Shown: positions 1-7,243, counted from the first letter of the stretch. The stretch: 34,530 nucleotides of DNA from Phenylobacterium sp. (GCF_030645195.1 NZ_JAUSLW010000182.1:1-34530), one strand, 5' to 3'. Notes: generated by a model from the sequence alone, not told the origin. Program-made: numbers and translations.

Positions 1-70
1 CGTGGAATATTCCAAGTACCTGGCGATCCTCGGCCGCGAGGCGGTGCGGGGGATGGGGCCAAGGTCGTGA
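1..70 (+). CDS. 3' end of an unknown gene (partial)
   Basis: From base 2 one frame reads about 22 codons (…EYSKYLAILGREAV…) and stops at a TGA at 68-70. The rest lies outside the window. The peptide is too short to assign to a family. The other two forward frames are also open at the left edge, so even the frame is an inference. The choice rests on this frame having the most protein-like composition and ending before the inverted repeats that precede the next module. Confidence 0.25.
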   Translation, partial: VEYSKYLAILGREAVRGMGPRS

Positions 71-187
71 GGGCCGGACGTCCAGGCGCGGCCCGAAGCC
101 GAAGCGCGACAAGGCGGACGCGACGGCGTCTCCGTTTGGAGAGGGGGTGATTATGCAATTGATATCATGTCACCGTAATGCGGGGAT

Positions 188-218
188 GGCGCCTGGGCAG
201 TTTAAGTAAACTGGCGCC
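188..218. promoter_or_regulatory. Nested inverted repeat upstream of the toxin-antitoxin genes
   Basis: CAGTTTA-AG-TAAACTG (198-213) is a perfect 7-bp inverted repeat with a 2-base centre. It is flanked by GGCGCC at 188-193 and again at 213-218, so a longer hairpin can form if a few bases bulge out on the left arm. It lies in an AT-richer stretch between the upstream gene end and the toxin operator. It could be a terminator stem of the upstream gene (no T-run follows) or a second protein-binding site for the toxin-antitoxin promoter. The sequence does not decide. Confidence 0.4.
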
Positions 219-244
219 GTAATCCGTAGTTCTGATCTTGGATC

Positions 245-261
245 ATCACACTAAGTGTGAT
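245..261. promoter_or_regulatory. Candidate operator of the toxin-antitoxin operon
   Basis: ATCACACT-A-AGTGTGAT is a perfect 17-bp palindrome (8-bp arms, one central base). It ends 28 bases before the preferred toxin ATG at 290. XRE-type antitoxins such as the one encoded at 657 typically bind short palindromes over their own promoter and repress the operon. The palindrome covers a possible GTG start at 257, which argues against that codon being the real start. Confidence 0.6.
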
Positions 262-289
262 ACATGGCTTTGACATATGGAAGCCATGG

Positions 290-673
290 ATGCGTCTCTA
301 CAAGAATGGCTGGTTCGAGAAATATACCCGCAAGGAGAAGATCAGCGATCAGGCCCTGTGCGACGCGGTCAGCCGCGCGGAGCGAGGGCTGGTGGACGCC
401 GATCTCGGCGGCGGCCTGATCAAGCAGCGGGTGGCGCGCCCCGGCGCTGGAAGATCAGGCGGCTACCGGGTGATGGTCTTCTATCGCTCCGGCGACCGTG
501 CGGTGTTCGTCTACGGGTTCGCCAAGAGCGACCGGGCCAATCTGAACCGGGACGAGGTGGCAACCTTCCAGGCCGCTGCAAAGGTGGTCTTGGGACTGTC
601 GCAGGCGCAGATGACGGCCGAGGTGGCGGCGGGACGTTGGACGGAGATGCGGTGCGATGACCAAGACCTATAG
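290..673 (+). CDS. RelE/HigB-type toxin of a type II toxin-antitoxin module
   Basis: A 127-residue protein of the RelE-like family PF06296, recognisable by the block (R)GLVDADLGGGL(…)KQRVARPG followed by SGGYRVMVFYRSGDRAVFVYGFAKSDRAN. Toxins of this fold act as ribosome-dependent or free mRNA endonucleases; activity here is inferred. I chose ATG 290, where the family's usual start (M-R-x-[FY]-K…WF) begins. It has GGAAG at 279-283 as a ribosome site. A GTG at 257 would add 11 residues, but it lies inside the palindromic operator. The toxin gene comes first and overlaps the antitoxin by 17 bases, the usual order for HigB/HigA-like pairs. The reading frame is intact. Confidence 0.86.
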   Translation: MRLYKNGWFEKYTRKEKISDQALCDAVSRAERGLVDADLGGGLIKQRVARPGAGRSGGYRVMVFYRSGDRAVFVYGFAKSDRANLNRDEVATFQAAAKVVLGLSQAQMTAEVAAGRWTEMRCDDQDL

Positions 674-974
674 GAGCGAGGCCCTGGCGGCGGTGCACGA
701 GATGATGGAGGGCCTGCATGAGGCCGGCTCCATCGACAAGCAGACCCTGCGCACCTTCGATCTGGCCTGCCTGACCCCGACGCCGCCGCTGGCGCCAGAG
801 GAAATTCGGGCGATCCGGGAGGCTGAGCATGTGTCCCAAGGCGTGTTCGCGCGCTACCTGAATGTCTCCACCAACCTGGTGTCCGACTGGGAGCGGGGGC
901 AGAAGCGACCGGGCGGACCCGCGCTGCGACTGCTGGCCATCGTGCGGAAGAGCGGGCTTGCGGCCCTGGCCTGA
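657..974 (+). CDS. XRE-family antitoxin / transcriptional repressor (HigA/YiaG-like)
   Basis: A 105-residue protein. The C-terminal half is a helix-turn-helix domain (about residues 48-95): LAPEEIRAIREAEHVSQGVFARYLNVSTNLVSDWERG, where VSQGVFARYL and STNLVSDWE are the two helices of the DNA-binding unit. The N-terminal 45 residues probably contact the toxin. This is the layout of antitoxins paired with PF06296 toxins. It starts inside the toxin gene (17-base overlap), so translation is probably coupled. By family it should neutralise the toxin and repress the operon through the palindrome at 245-261. No transposase or integrase is visible nearby, so whether the module was acquired recently is unknown. 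Confidence 0.87.
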   Translation: MTKTYRSEALAAVHEMMEGLHEAGSIDKQTLRTFDLACLTPTPPLAPEEIRAIREAEHVSQGVFARYLNVSTNLVSDWERGQKRPGGPALRLLAIVRKSGLAALA

Positions 975-1095
975 CCGCCCCGCGCAGCCTCCATGATGGC
1001 GGCCTCCCGCCTGCCCCCGCGACTGCCATACTCGCGCGCGATGACTTGTCCGGCGCGGCTCATCACCGTAATTCCGTGTCCCCGCTTTCCGCCCC

Positions 1096-1130
1096 GGAAC
1101 CGGCTTCCACTTCAGGCCATCAAGCTCTAG
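1096..1130. repeat. Possible decayed dispersed repeat ending in GCTCTAG
   Basis: The stretch GGAACCGGCTTCCACTTC…GCTCTAG resembles the terminal part of hairpin repeats common between genes in Caulobacterales and Rhizobiales. It shares its GCTCTAG end with the better preserved element at 9741-9847. A short GGAA/TTCC hairpin is present. The first half looks degraded, so this is a low-confidence relic. The rest of 975-1169 shows nothing I can name. Confidence 0.28.
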
Positions 1131-1169
1131 GTTTAGAGGCGCGTCGCATCTATCGGATGGGATTTTCGA

Positions 1170-1222
1170 CCCCTCATCCGACCCTGCTCCGCAGGGCCAC
1201 CTTCTCCCGCAAGGGGAGAAGG
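1170..1222. repeat. Dispersed double-hairpin repeat (CTCATCCG…CCTTCTCCC family)
   Basis: Two hairpins stand side by side. The first is CCCTGC-TCC-GCAGGG (1182-1196). The second is CCTTCTCCC-GCAAG-GGGAGAAGG (1200-1222), a perfect 9-bp stem. The lead-in CCCCTCATCCG completes a sequence I recognise as a frequent intergenic repeat in alphaproteobacterial genomes. It lies 32 bases before the TTG start of the acyltransferase, so as RNA it would form structure in that gene's leader or end the antitoxin transcript. Confidence 0.6.
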
Positions 1223-1253
1223 AACCGAGACCTCAAGACTTGAAGGCCTGACC

Positions 1254-2006
1254 TTGCAGAACCTGCGCTCCATCCTCTTCGTCATCTCCTTCTATGTCTG
1301 GTCGGTGTTCATCTCGCTGGTGATCCTGACCCCGCTGCTGATCGCGCCGCGCAGCTGGACGGTGGCGGTGTTCCATCTGTGGAGCCGGGGGATCATCTGG
1401 CTGCTGAAGGTGGTAGCCGACATCAGGGTGGAGGTGCGCGGCCGGGAGTTCATCCCCACCACCCCGGCCCTGGTGGCGCCCAAGCACCAGTGCATGTTCG
1501 ACGTCTTCGCCCAGTTCTCCCTGCTGCCGGACGCCTGCTACGTCACCAAGAAGGAGCTGATGTGGATCCCCTTCTTCTCGTGGTTCGCCAAGAAGGCGAC
1601 CATGATCGAGGTGGACCGCAGCGCCCAGGCCGCGGCCCTGCGCAAGATGGTCAAGGACGCCAAGGAGCGGTTCAAGATCCCGCGCCAGCTGGTGATCTTC
1701 CCCGAAGGCACCCGGGTCGAGCCCGGCGTCCCCGGCGACTACAAGCCCGGCATCGCGGCGCTGTATCGCGAGCTGGACCTGCCGGTCTATCCGATGGCCA
1801 CAAACGCCGGGGTCCACTGGCCCCGCCACGGCTTCCAGCGCATCCCCGGGACCATCGTCTTCGAGTACCTGGAGCCGATCCCGCCGGGGCTGAAGCGGGC
1901 GGAGTTCATGCGCACCCTGCAGGAGGCCATCGAGACGGCCACCAACCGGCTGGTCAACGAAGATCCCGCTCATATTGGTCGACCATACCCAGCAGACGCG
2001 ACATGA
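1254..2006 (+). CDS. plsC: 1-acyl-sn-glycerol-3-phosphate acyltransferase (PlsC family)
   Basis: A 250-residue membrane-associated acyltransferase. It transfers an acyl group to lysophosphatidic acid to give phosphatidic acid in phospholipid synthesis. The N-terminus has one or two membrane segments (about residues 7-30 and 36-55). The catalytic HX4D motif is H78-QCMF-D83, and the acceptor-binding motif FPEGTR is at 149-154. The start is TTG 1254: no ATG is available in frame before the first membrane segment, and GAAGG at 1242-1246 gives a good ribosome site. Its last 53 bases overlap the end of the convergent ChaC-like gene, so the C-terminal tail after NRLVNEDP may be a lineage-specific extension. 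Exact acyl-donor and lysolipid specificity cannot be read from sequence. Confidence 0.9.
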   Translation: MQNLRSILFVISFYVWSVFISLVILTPLLIAPRSWTVAVFHLWSRGIIWLLKVVADIRVEVRGREFIPTTPALVAPKHQCMFDVFAQFSLLPDACYVTKKELMWIPFFSWFAKKATMIEVDRSAQAAALRKMVKDAKERFKIPRQLVIFPEGTRVEPGVPGDYKPGIAALYRELDLPVYPMATNAGVHWPRHGFQRIPGTIVFEYLEPIPPGLKRAEFMRTLQEAIETATNRLVNEDPAHIGRPYPADAT

Positions 2007-2493
2007 CCGCGTCGTGGACGCCTTCCTCGCGAAGGTGCTCCACCAGGTCGCGCAGGTAGTCGACATTCCTGCCCGACAGGCCCGTCGCCCCGGCGATCAG
2101 CTCGGCCTGGCGCTCCAGGCTCAGCGCGCCGGCCCATTGGGGGTGGCCGGTGTCGGAGAGGAAGACCAGGGTCTCCACCCGGCGGCCGTCGGCCAGGCGC
2201 ACGAAGGCGGCGCTCTCCACATAGGTCTCGGTGGGCTGTTCGCGCTCGCGCAGATAGGCGTAGGTCTCGCTCCAGGCCGCCTCGTCCACCCGATAGGCCG
2301 CCCCGCGCACCGCGCCGCCCGGCGCGAGACCCAGCACCAGGCCCGGGCGTTCATAGGTGCCCCGGTGATGGACGGAATAGATGCAGAAGGCGCGGCGGCG
2401 GCCATGTAGGGTGGCGCCCTGGCGCTCGACATAGTCAAAGCCAGGCCGCCACATCAACGACCCGTAACCGAAAACCCAACGCTCAACAGACAT
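1954..2493 (-). CDS. Gamma-glutamylcyclotransferase, ChaC-like
   Basis: A 179-residue cytoplasmic enzyme of the ChaC group, which cleaves glutathione to 5-oxoproline and Cys-Gly. The N-terminal VFGYGSLMW is the substrate-binding YGSL motif of the cyclotransferase fold. YLREREQPTE around residues 87-96 holds the likely catalytic glutamate region, and the RRAFCIYS and YERPGLVLGL blocks also fit the family. The start is the ATG at 2493-2491, with a GGAACGG ribosome site upstream on the reverse strand. That ATG overlaps the start codon of the divergent DUF2125 gene, so the pair has no intergenic promoter. The 3' end overlaps plsC by 53 bases. Whether it acts on glutathione or another gamma-glutamyl compound is inferred from the family. 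Confidence 0.88.
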   Translation of the reverse strand: MSVERWVFGYGSLMWRPGFDYVERQGATLHGRRRAFCIYSVHHRGTYERPGLVLGLAPGGAVRGAAYRVDEAAWSETYAYLREREQPTETYVESAAFVRLADGRRVETLVFLSDTGHPQWAGALSLERQAELIAGATGLSGRNVDYLRDLVEHLREEGVHDAVMSRLLGMVDQYERDLR

Positions 2494-3556
2494 GGCCCGC
2501 CGTTCCAAGACCCCCGAGACTCCCCCTGTGCCCGATCCGGAACCCGCCCGCAAACCGCGACGGTTCTGGCTCTACGCCCCCTTCGTCCTGCTGCTGGTCG
2601 GCGTGGCGCTTTGGACGACGCTCTGGTTCCAGGTGCGCGGTCAGGCCGCCACCCGGATGGACGCCGCCGCCGATCAGCTGCGCGCCGCCGGCTACGAGGT
2701 CTCGTGGAAGGACCGGGTGCTGGGGGGCTATCCCTTCCGCCTGGACGTGGTGCTGACGCAGGCCCGCGTCCGCGATCCCTCCGGTTGGGCGGTCGCCGTC
2801 CCGAAGCTGGAGGGCGAGGCCTTCCTCTATTCCCTCGGCCACTGGATCATGGCCGCGCCCGAGGGCCTGACCGTGACCCGGCCCGTCGGCGGCGCGGTCG
2901 AGGTGCGTGGCGAGCTGCTGCGCGCCAGCCTGGGGGACCTCGGCAAACGCCCCCCCAGCTTCTCCTTCGAGGGCCGCAAGCTGACCTTCGCGCCGGGCGC
3001 GGGCGCCCAGCCCTTCGGCCTGTCGTCCGCCGACAAGGTGGAGCTGCACCTGCGGCCCGGCCCCGACGACCAGGGGGCGGTGATGTTCAAGCTCGACAAC
3101 GGCAAGGCCCAGCTCAGCGGCCTGTTCGCCCGCCTGGCCGGCGACAAGCCCGTCTCCATCGTCTGGGACTCGGTGCTCACCAAGATAAGCGGCTTCAAGG
3201 GCCAGACCTGGCCGGCGGCGGTGCGGGCCTGGAGCAATGGCGGGGGCCTGATCCAGGTGCGTCAGGCCGGGGTCACCGCCGGCGACGCCCTGATCGGGTC
3301 CCAGTCCGGCCAGCTCGGCGTGGGCTATGACGGGCGGCTGGTGGGTTCCATGGACGTCACCCTGCGCCAGGCGCCCCAGGCCCTGGCCGCCATGGCCGCC
3401 AACGGCTCGATCCCGCCGGAGACGGCTCTGGCCGCCGCGGCCGTGGCCGTCGCCCGCGAGGACGGCGCCTCGACCGCGCGGGCCACCCTCACCTTCGAAG
3501 CCGGGCGCACGACCCTGGGGCCGGTGGCCATCGGACCCTCGCCCCGGATCTACTGA
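2492..3556 (+). CDS. DUF2125 domain protein, membrane-anchored, probably periplasmic
   Basis: A 354-residue protein of the alphaproteobacterial family DUF2125. A Pro/Arg-rich N-terminus (residues 1-25, ending KPRRFW) precedes one hydrophobic segment (about 25-46, FWLYAPFVLLLVGVALW). The rest (about 47-354) is soluble, beta-rich and without catalytic motifs I recognise, and would lie in the periplasm. The SWKDRVLGGYPFRLDV block after the anchor is typical of the family. Function is unknown. The ATG at 2492 shares bases with the start of the divergent ChaC gene. GTG 2528 is a possible later start that keeps the anchor. The stop overlaps the convergent HAD gene by 7 bases. Confidence 0.85.
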   Translation: MARRSKTPETPPVPDPEPARKPRRFWLYAPFVLLLVGVALWTTLWFQVRGQAATRMDAAADQLRAAGYEVSWKDRVLGGYPFRLDVVLTQARVRDPSGWAVAVPKLEGEAFLYSLGHWIMAAPEGLTVTRPVGGAVEVRGELLRASLGDLGKRPPSFSFEGRKLTFAPGAGAQPFGLSSADKVELHLRPGPDDQGAVMFKLDNGKAQLSGLFARLAGDKPVSIVWDSVLTKISGFKGQTWPAAVRAWSNGGGLIQVRQAGVTAGDALIGSQSGQLGVGYDGRLVGSMDVTLRQAPQALAAMAANGSIPPETALAAAAVAVAREDGASTARATLTFEAGRTTLGPVAIGPSPRIY

Positions 3557-4206
3557 GGCTCGGACAGCCACGCTGAGGCCGGCAGGTCCCGCGGCGTGGC
3601 GCACAGGGCGTGGGCGCCGGCGTCCAGGAGTTCGGCCTCCGAGCCATAGCCCCAGAGCGCCCCGATGGCGGTCAGGCCGTTCTTGCGGGCGGCGACCATG
3701 TCGTAGCTGCGGTCGCCCACCATGACCGCGCGGGCCGGGTCGATCCCCTCGGCGCCGATCATGTGGGCGATGAGCTCGGCCTTGTCCTCGAACCGTCCGC
3801 CGGGCTCGGCGCCATAGACGCCCGCCAGATAGGGACGCAGGCCGAAGTGGTCGGCGGTGGCCTCGGCGAAGGGCTGGGACTTGGCGGTGCAGAGGAACAC
3901 CCTGCCCGCATAGGCCTCGCGCAGCTCCGCCAGGGCCTCGAAGATCCCCGGATAGACCGCCGCCTCCTTCAGGCCACGCTCGGCGACATAGGCGCGGTAG
4001 AGCCGCACCCCTTCCTCGACATCGCCCTCCTCCCCCAGCAGGCGGCGGAAGGACACGCGGATCGGCGGGCCGATCATCGACAGCAGGTCGTTCTCGGCCG
4101 GGATCTCGCGACCCATCGCGGTCAGGGCGGCGCGGGCGCCGCCGAGGATGCCGGGGGCCGGATCGGTGAGCGTGCCGTCCAGATCGAGCAGCAGGGTCGG
4201 GGCCAT
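3550..4206 (-). CDS. HAD-superfamily phosphatase (phosphoglycolate-phosphatase-like)
   Basis: A 218-residue cytoplasmic HAD hydrolase with all four motifs. Motif I is DLDGTLTD (nucleophile D8, acid D10). Motif II is the Thr of FLCTAK (about residue 107). Motif III is a lysine in the FEDKAELIAHM region, and motif IV is GDRSYDMVAA. A helical cap sits between motifs I and II (about 16-90), as in the Gph/PhnX subfamily. The substrate is probably a small phosphorylated metabolite; phosphoglycolate and 5'-nucleotides are the commonest in this subfamily, but nothing here fixes it. The gene is single, convergent with DUF2125 (7-base overlap) and divergent from the chorismate mutase operon. Confidence 0.9.
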   Translation of the reverse strand: MAPTLLLDLDGTLTDPAPGILGGARAALTAMGREIPAENDLLSMIGPPIRVSFRRLLGEEGDVEEGVRLYRAYVAERGLKEAAVYPGIFEALAELREAYAGRVFLCTAKSQPFAEATADHFGLRPYLAGVYGAEPGGRFEDKAELIAHMIGAEGIDPARAVMVGDRSYDMVAARKNGLTAIGALWGYGSEAELLDAGAHALCATPRDLPASAWLSEPQ

Positions 4207-4343
4207 GACCGAGCCTAGACGAGCCGTGTCGGCGTCGCAAAGTCGGCAACCGGTTTCCCGTGCAACTTTATTGCGGCGGACGGCCCTATTGCGCGGGGTC
4301 GCGCGATGACTTAAGCGCCGAACCTTCGTTTTCGGGGGACAAA

Positions 4344-5150
4344 ATGGCCGACGCCGATCCCAAGCCCGCCGCGCCGTCGCTGGACGCCGTGCGCGCGCGC
4401 CTGGACGAGATCGACGGCGCCCTGCTGGCCCTGATCGACGAGCGCGCCGGCCTGGCCAAGGATGTGGCCGCCGCCAAGCAGGCCGCCGGCGACGGCGACA
4501 AGTTCGCCCTGCGCCCCGGGCGGGAAACCGCCCTTCTCCGTCGACTTCTGACCAAGGAGCGCCTGGCGGCGAGGCCCGGCCTCGTCGTCCGCATCTGGCG
4601 CGAGCTGATCGGCGACAGCCTGTCGCGCCAGGGGCCCTTCCACATCACCGTCTGGGGCGGCAAGGACGCCGCCCGGTCGGTGGAGCTGGCCCGCCATCGC
4701 TTCGGCGCCGCCCCGCCCCTGCGCGCCACCCCCAAGGCCGAGGAGGCGCTCGCCGCCGCCAAGACCCTTGGCGGGGTGGGGGTCCTGACGCTCGCGGCCG
4801 ACACCCCCTGGTGGGGCCGGCTGCTGGCCGATCCCAAGCTGCAGGTGTTCGCAGCCCTCCCCTGCCTGGCCGCCTGGGGGCCGATGAGCGCGCTGGCCGT
4901 CGCCGAGGTGGAGGTGGAACCCACGGGCGATGACCGCACCTTCTGGGTCACCGACGCACCCGGCTCCGCCGCCGCCATCGAGGAGGCGCTTTCCCGCGAC
5001 GGCGTGGCCGGGGACCTGATCGCCGAGGCCGGCGGCCTGAAGCTTTTCGCCCTGATGGGCTTCTACCAGGCCGGCGACGAACGCCTGGCCCGGGCGCCCG
5101 GGCGCCTTTCCGGGGTTATCGGGGCTGCGCCGGCGCCCCTGGACGTGTAA
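4344..5150 (+). CDS. Chorismate mutase (AroQ type) with a C-terminal prephenate-dehydratase-like region
   Basis: A 268-residue protein. Residues 12-95 form an all-helical AroQ chorismate mutase domain (LDAVRARLDEIDGALLALIDERAGLAKDV…), converting chorismate to prephenate. Residues about 100-250 keep the spacing of a prephenate dehydratase domain: GVLTLAADTPWWGRL where the family has GVxPIENSxxG, and DDRTFWV where it has TRF. The key residues are gone, so dehydratase activity is unlikely. The start is ATG 4344 after GGGGGAC. An in-frame GTG at 4260 has no support. It is first in a three-gene run with the aminotransferase (32-base gap) and prephenate dehydrogenase, so its product is used directly for tyrosine. 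The dehydratase-like reading is my inference. Confidence 0.87.
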   Translation: MADADPKPAAPSLDAVRARLDEIDGALLALIDERAGLAKDVAAAKQAAGDGDKFALRPGRETALLRRLLTKERLAARPGLVVRIWRELIGDSLSRQGPFHITVWGGKDAARSVELARHRFGAAPPLRATPKAEEALAAAKTLGGVGVLTLAADTPWWGRLLADPKLQVFAALPCLAAWGPMSALAVAEVEVEPTGDDRTFWVTDAPGSAAAIEEALSRDGVAGDLIAEAGGLKLFALMGFYQAGDERLARAPGRLSGVIGAAPAPLDV

Positions 5151-5182
5151 GAGGCGGGCCTCATCCCCGCTTGAAGCCTCCC

Positions 5183-6304
5183 ATGTCCGACACCGTCCTC
5201 GACCGCGCCGCCGCCCCGCGCCCTACGCCGAAGCCCGGCATCCTCGACATCGCCTGCTATGTGCCCGGCAAGTCCAAGGTCGAGGGGATCGCCCATCCGC
5301 TGAAGCTGTCGGCCAATGAGAACGTCCTGGGCTGCAGCCCCGCGGCCAAGGACGCCTTCGCCGGCGCCGTCGACCAGCTGCACATGTATCCCGACGGCCG
5401 CACCACGATCCTGCGGACCGCCATCGCCGAGAAGCACGGCTTGGCCCCGGAGCAGCTGATCTTCGGCTGCGGCTCCGACGAGATATTCCAGCTGCTGAAC
5501 CAGGCCTTCCTGGAGCCCGGCGACAACATCGTCCAGGGGGAGTTCGGCTTCGGCGCCTACGCCATCGGGGCGCGGGCCTGCGGGGCGCAGGTCAAGCTCG
5601 CCAAGGAGATCGACCACCGTATCGACGTCGAGGCCCTGCTGGAGCAGGTGGACGCCCGCACGCGCCTGGTCTTCGTCGCCAATCCCGGCAACCCCACCGG
5701 CACCTGGATCACGGGCCAGGAGGTGCGCCGCCTGCACGCCGGTCTGCCCGCCAGCGTCATCCTGGTGCTGGACGGCGCCTATGCCGAGTTCGTCGCCGAT
5801 CCCCGCTTCGAGGACGGCATGTCCATGGTGGCCGAGTTCGAGAACGTGGTGGTGACCCGGACCTTCTCCAAGCTGCACGGCCTGGCCGCCCTGCGGGTGG
5901 GCTGGGCCTACATGCCCGCCCCGATCGCCGACGCGCTCGACCGCATCCGCCTGCCCTTCAACGTCAATATCCCGGCCCAGCTGGCCGGGGTCGCGGCCCT
6001 GGGCGACGAAGACTTCCAGGCCCGGTCCCTAGCGCTGATCGAACAGTGGCGGCCGTGGTTGACCCAACAGCTCGGCGGGATCGGCCTCGACCCCGCGCCC
6101 TCGGCGGCCAATTTCGTCCTGGTGGGATTCCCGAAGACCCCCGGCAAGACCGCCAGGGAGGCCGAGGCCTATCTGGCGTCGAAGGGGATCATCGTGCGCG
6201 GGGTCGGCGGCTACGGCCTGCCCGACCACCTGCGGATCACCATCGGCCTGGAAGCGCACAACCGCGCCGTGGCCGAGGCGCTCGCCGCCTTCATGAAATC
6301 CTGA
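5183..6304 (+). CDS. hisC: Histidinol-phosphate / aromatic amino acid aminotransferase (HisC family)
   Basis: A 373-residue PLP-dependent class I/II aminotransferase. Visible family marks are LSANEN (42-47), the cofactor-phosphate loop GCGSDE (95-100), ANPGNPTG (167-174), DGAYAEF (198-204), the PLP lysine in TFSKLHGLA (K230), and the C-terminal LRITIG. HisC enzymes convert imidazole-acetol phosphate to histidinol phosphate. Family members next to tyrosine genes often transaminate hydroxyphenylpyruvate and phenylpyruvate. The position between chorismate mutase and prephenate dehydrogenase, not in a his operon, favours an aromatic role here, perhaps as well as histidine. ATG 5183 was chosen over an upstream TTG at 5171. 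The stop overlaps the next start as TGATG. Confidence 0.93.
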   Translation: MSDTVLDRAAAPRPTPKPGILDIACYVPGKSKVEGIAHPLKLSANENVLGCSPAAKDAFAGAVDQLHMYPDGRTTILRTAIAEKHGLAPEQLIFGCGSDEIFQLLNQAFLEPGDNIVQGEFGFGAYAIGARACGAQVKLAKEIDHRIDVEALLEQVDARTRLVFVANPGNPTGTWITGQEVRRLHAGLPASVILVLDGAYAEFVADPRFEDGMSMVAEFENVVVTRTFSKLHGLAALRVGWAYMPAPIADALDRIRLPFNVNIPAQLAGVAALGDEDFQARSLALIEQWRPWLTQQLGGIGLDPAPSAANFVLVGFPKTPGKTAREAEAYLASKGIIVRGVGGYGLPDHLRITIGLEAHNRAVAEALAAFMKS

Positions 6305-7236
6305 TGGGCGAGATCATCTATCCCCGCATGGCGGTGATCGGCTGCGGCCTGATCGGATCTTCCGTCATCCTGGCCGCCCGGGAGGCCGGCGTGGTCGGCG
6401 AAGTGGTCGTCGCCGACCTCAGCCCCGCCCACCGCGACCGCATCGTCGAGCTGGGCTACGCCGACAAGGTCACCGGCGACATCGCGCAGGCGGTCGCCGG
6501 CGCCGACCTGGTGGTCTTCGCCGTCCCGGTCCTGGCCATGGGCGAGGCCGCCAAGGCCGCCGCGCCCGCCATGAAGCCCGGCGCCACCGTCACCGACGTG
6601 GGCTCGGTGAAGGGCTCGGTCGCCGCGGCGCTGACCGCCGCCCTGCCCGACAACGTCTTCATCGTGCCAGGCCACCCGATCGCCGGGACCGAGCACTCCG
6701 GCCCCGACGCCGGCTTCGCCGAACTGTTCCAGAGCCGCTGGGTGATCCTCACCCCGCAGCCGCGGCAGGACGACGCCTATCTCGAGGCCGTCAGCCGGCT
6801 CTCCGAATTCTGGCGGGGGCTCGGCGCCAATGTCGAACAGATGGACGACCGCCACCACGACCTGGTGCTGGCCGTCACCAGCCACCTGCCCCACCTGATC
6901 GCCTACAACATCGTCGGCACGGCCGCCGACATGGAGGAGGTCACCCAGGCCGAGGTGATGAAGTACTCCGCCGGGGGTTTCCGCGACTTCACCCGCATCG
7001 CCGCCTCCGACCCCACCATGTGGCGCGACGTGTTCGTGGCCAACAAGGAGGCGGTGCTGGAGATCCTGGGCCGCTTCACCGAGGACCTGCAGGCCCTGTC
7101 GCGGCAGATCCGCTGGGGGGAGAGCGACAAGCTGTTCGAGCTCTTCACCCGCACCCGCGAGATCCGCCGCGGCATCATCGCCGCCGGCCAGGAAAGCCCC
7201 GAACCCAACTTCGGCCGCGACCGCGGCAAACACTGA
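6304..7236 (+). CDS. tyrA: Prephenate dehydrogenase (TyrA/TyrC family)
   Basis: A 310-residue NAD(P)-dependent dehydrogenase that oxidatively decarboxylates prephenate (or arogenate) in tyrosine synthesis. The N-terminal Rossmann motif is VIGCGLIGSS (11-20). GHPIAGTEHSG is the substrate-site block, and TSHLPHLIAYNIV carries a conserved active-site histidine. The C-terminal half is the helical dimerisation domain. There is no ACT domain, so feedback control, if any, is not of that type. Translation is coupled to hisC through a one-base TGATG overlap. With the two genes before it, it gives the route chorismate, prephenate, hydroxyphenylpyruvate, tyrosine. Prephenate and arogenate use cannot be told apart by eye. 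Confidence 0.93.
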   Translation: MGEIIYPRMAVIGCGLIGSSVILAAREAGVVGEVVVADLSPAHRDRIVELGYADKVTGDIAQAVAGADLVVFAVPVLAMGEAAKAAAPAMKPGATVTDVGSVKGSVAAALTAALPDNVFIVPGHPIAGTEHSGPDAGFAELFQSRWVILTPQPRQDDAYLEAVSRLSEFWRGLGANVEQMDDRHHDLVLAVTSHLPHLIAYNIVGTAADMEEVTQAEVMKYSAGGFRDFTRIAASDPTMWRDVFVANKEAVLEILGRFTEDLQALSRQIRWGESDKLFELFTRTREIRRGIIAAGQESPEPNFGRDRGKH

Positions 7237-7243
7237 GGCGCGG

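Noticed and set aside
975..1100. Possible reverse-strand gene remnant (VIAREYGSRGGRREAAIM) after the antitoxin
   Set aside because: A short frame without ribosome site, overlapping the antitoxin end, with no recognisable family.
2483..4249. 588-codon reverse open frame across DUF2125 and the HAD gene
   Set aside because: It is a +1 shadow of the HAD gene joined to an antisense shadow of DUF2125. The HAD motifs are in the other frame.
4260..4343. GTG-initiated 28-codon extension or leader peptide before chorismate mutase
   Set aside because: It is in frame without a stop, has no ribosome site, and lacks runs of Tyr/Phe codons or alternative hairpins that an attenuator would need. ATG 4344 has a good ribosome site.
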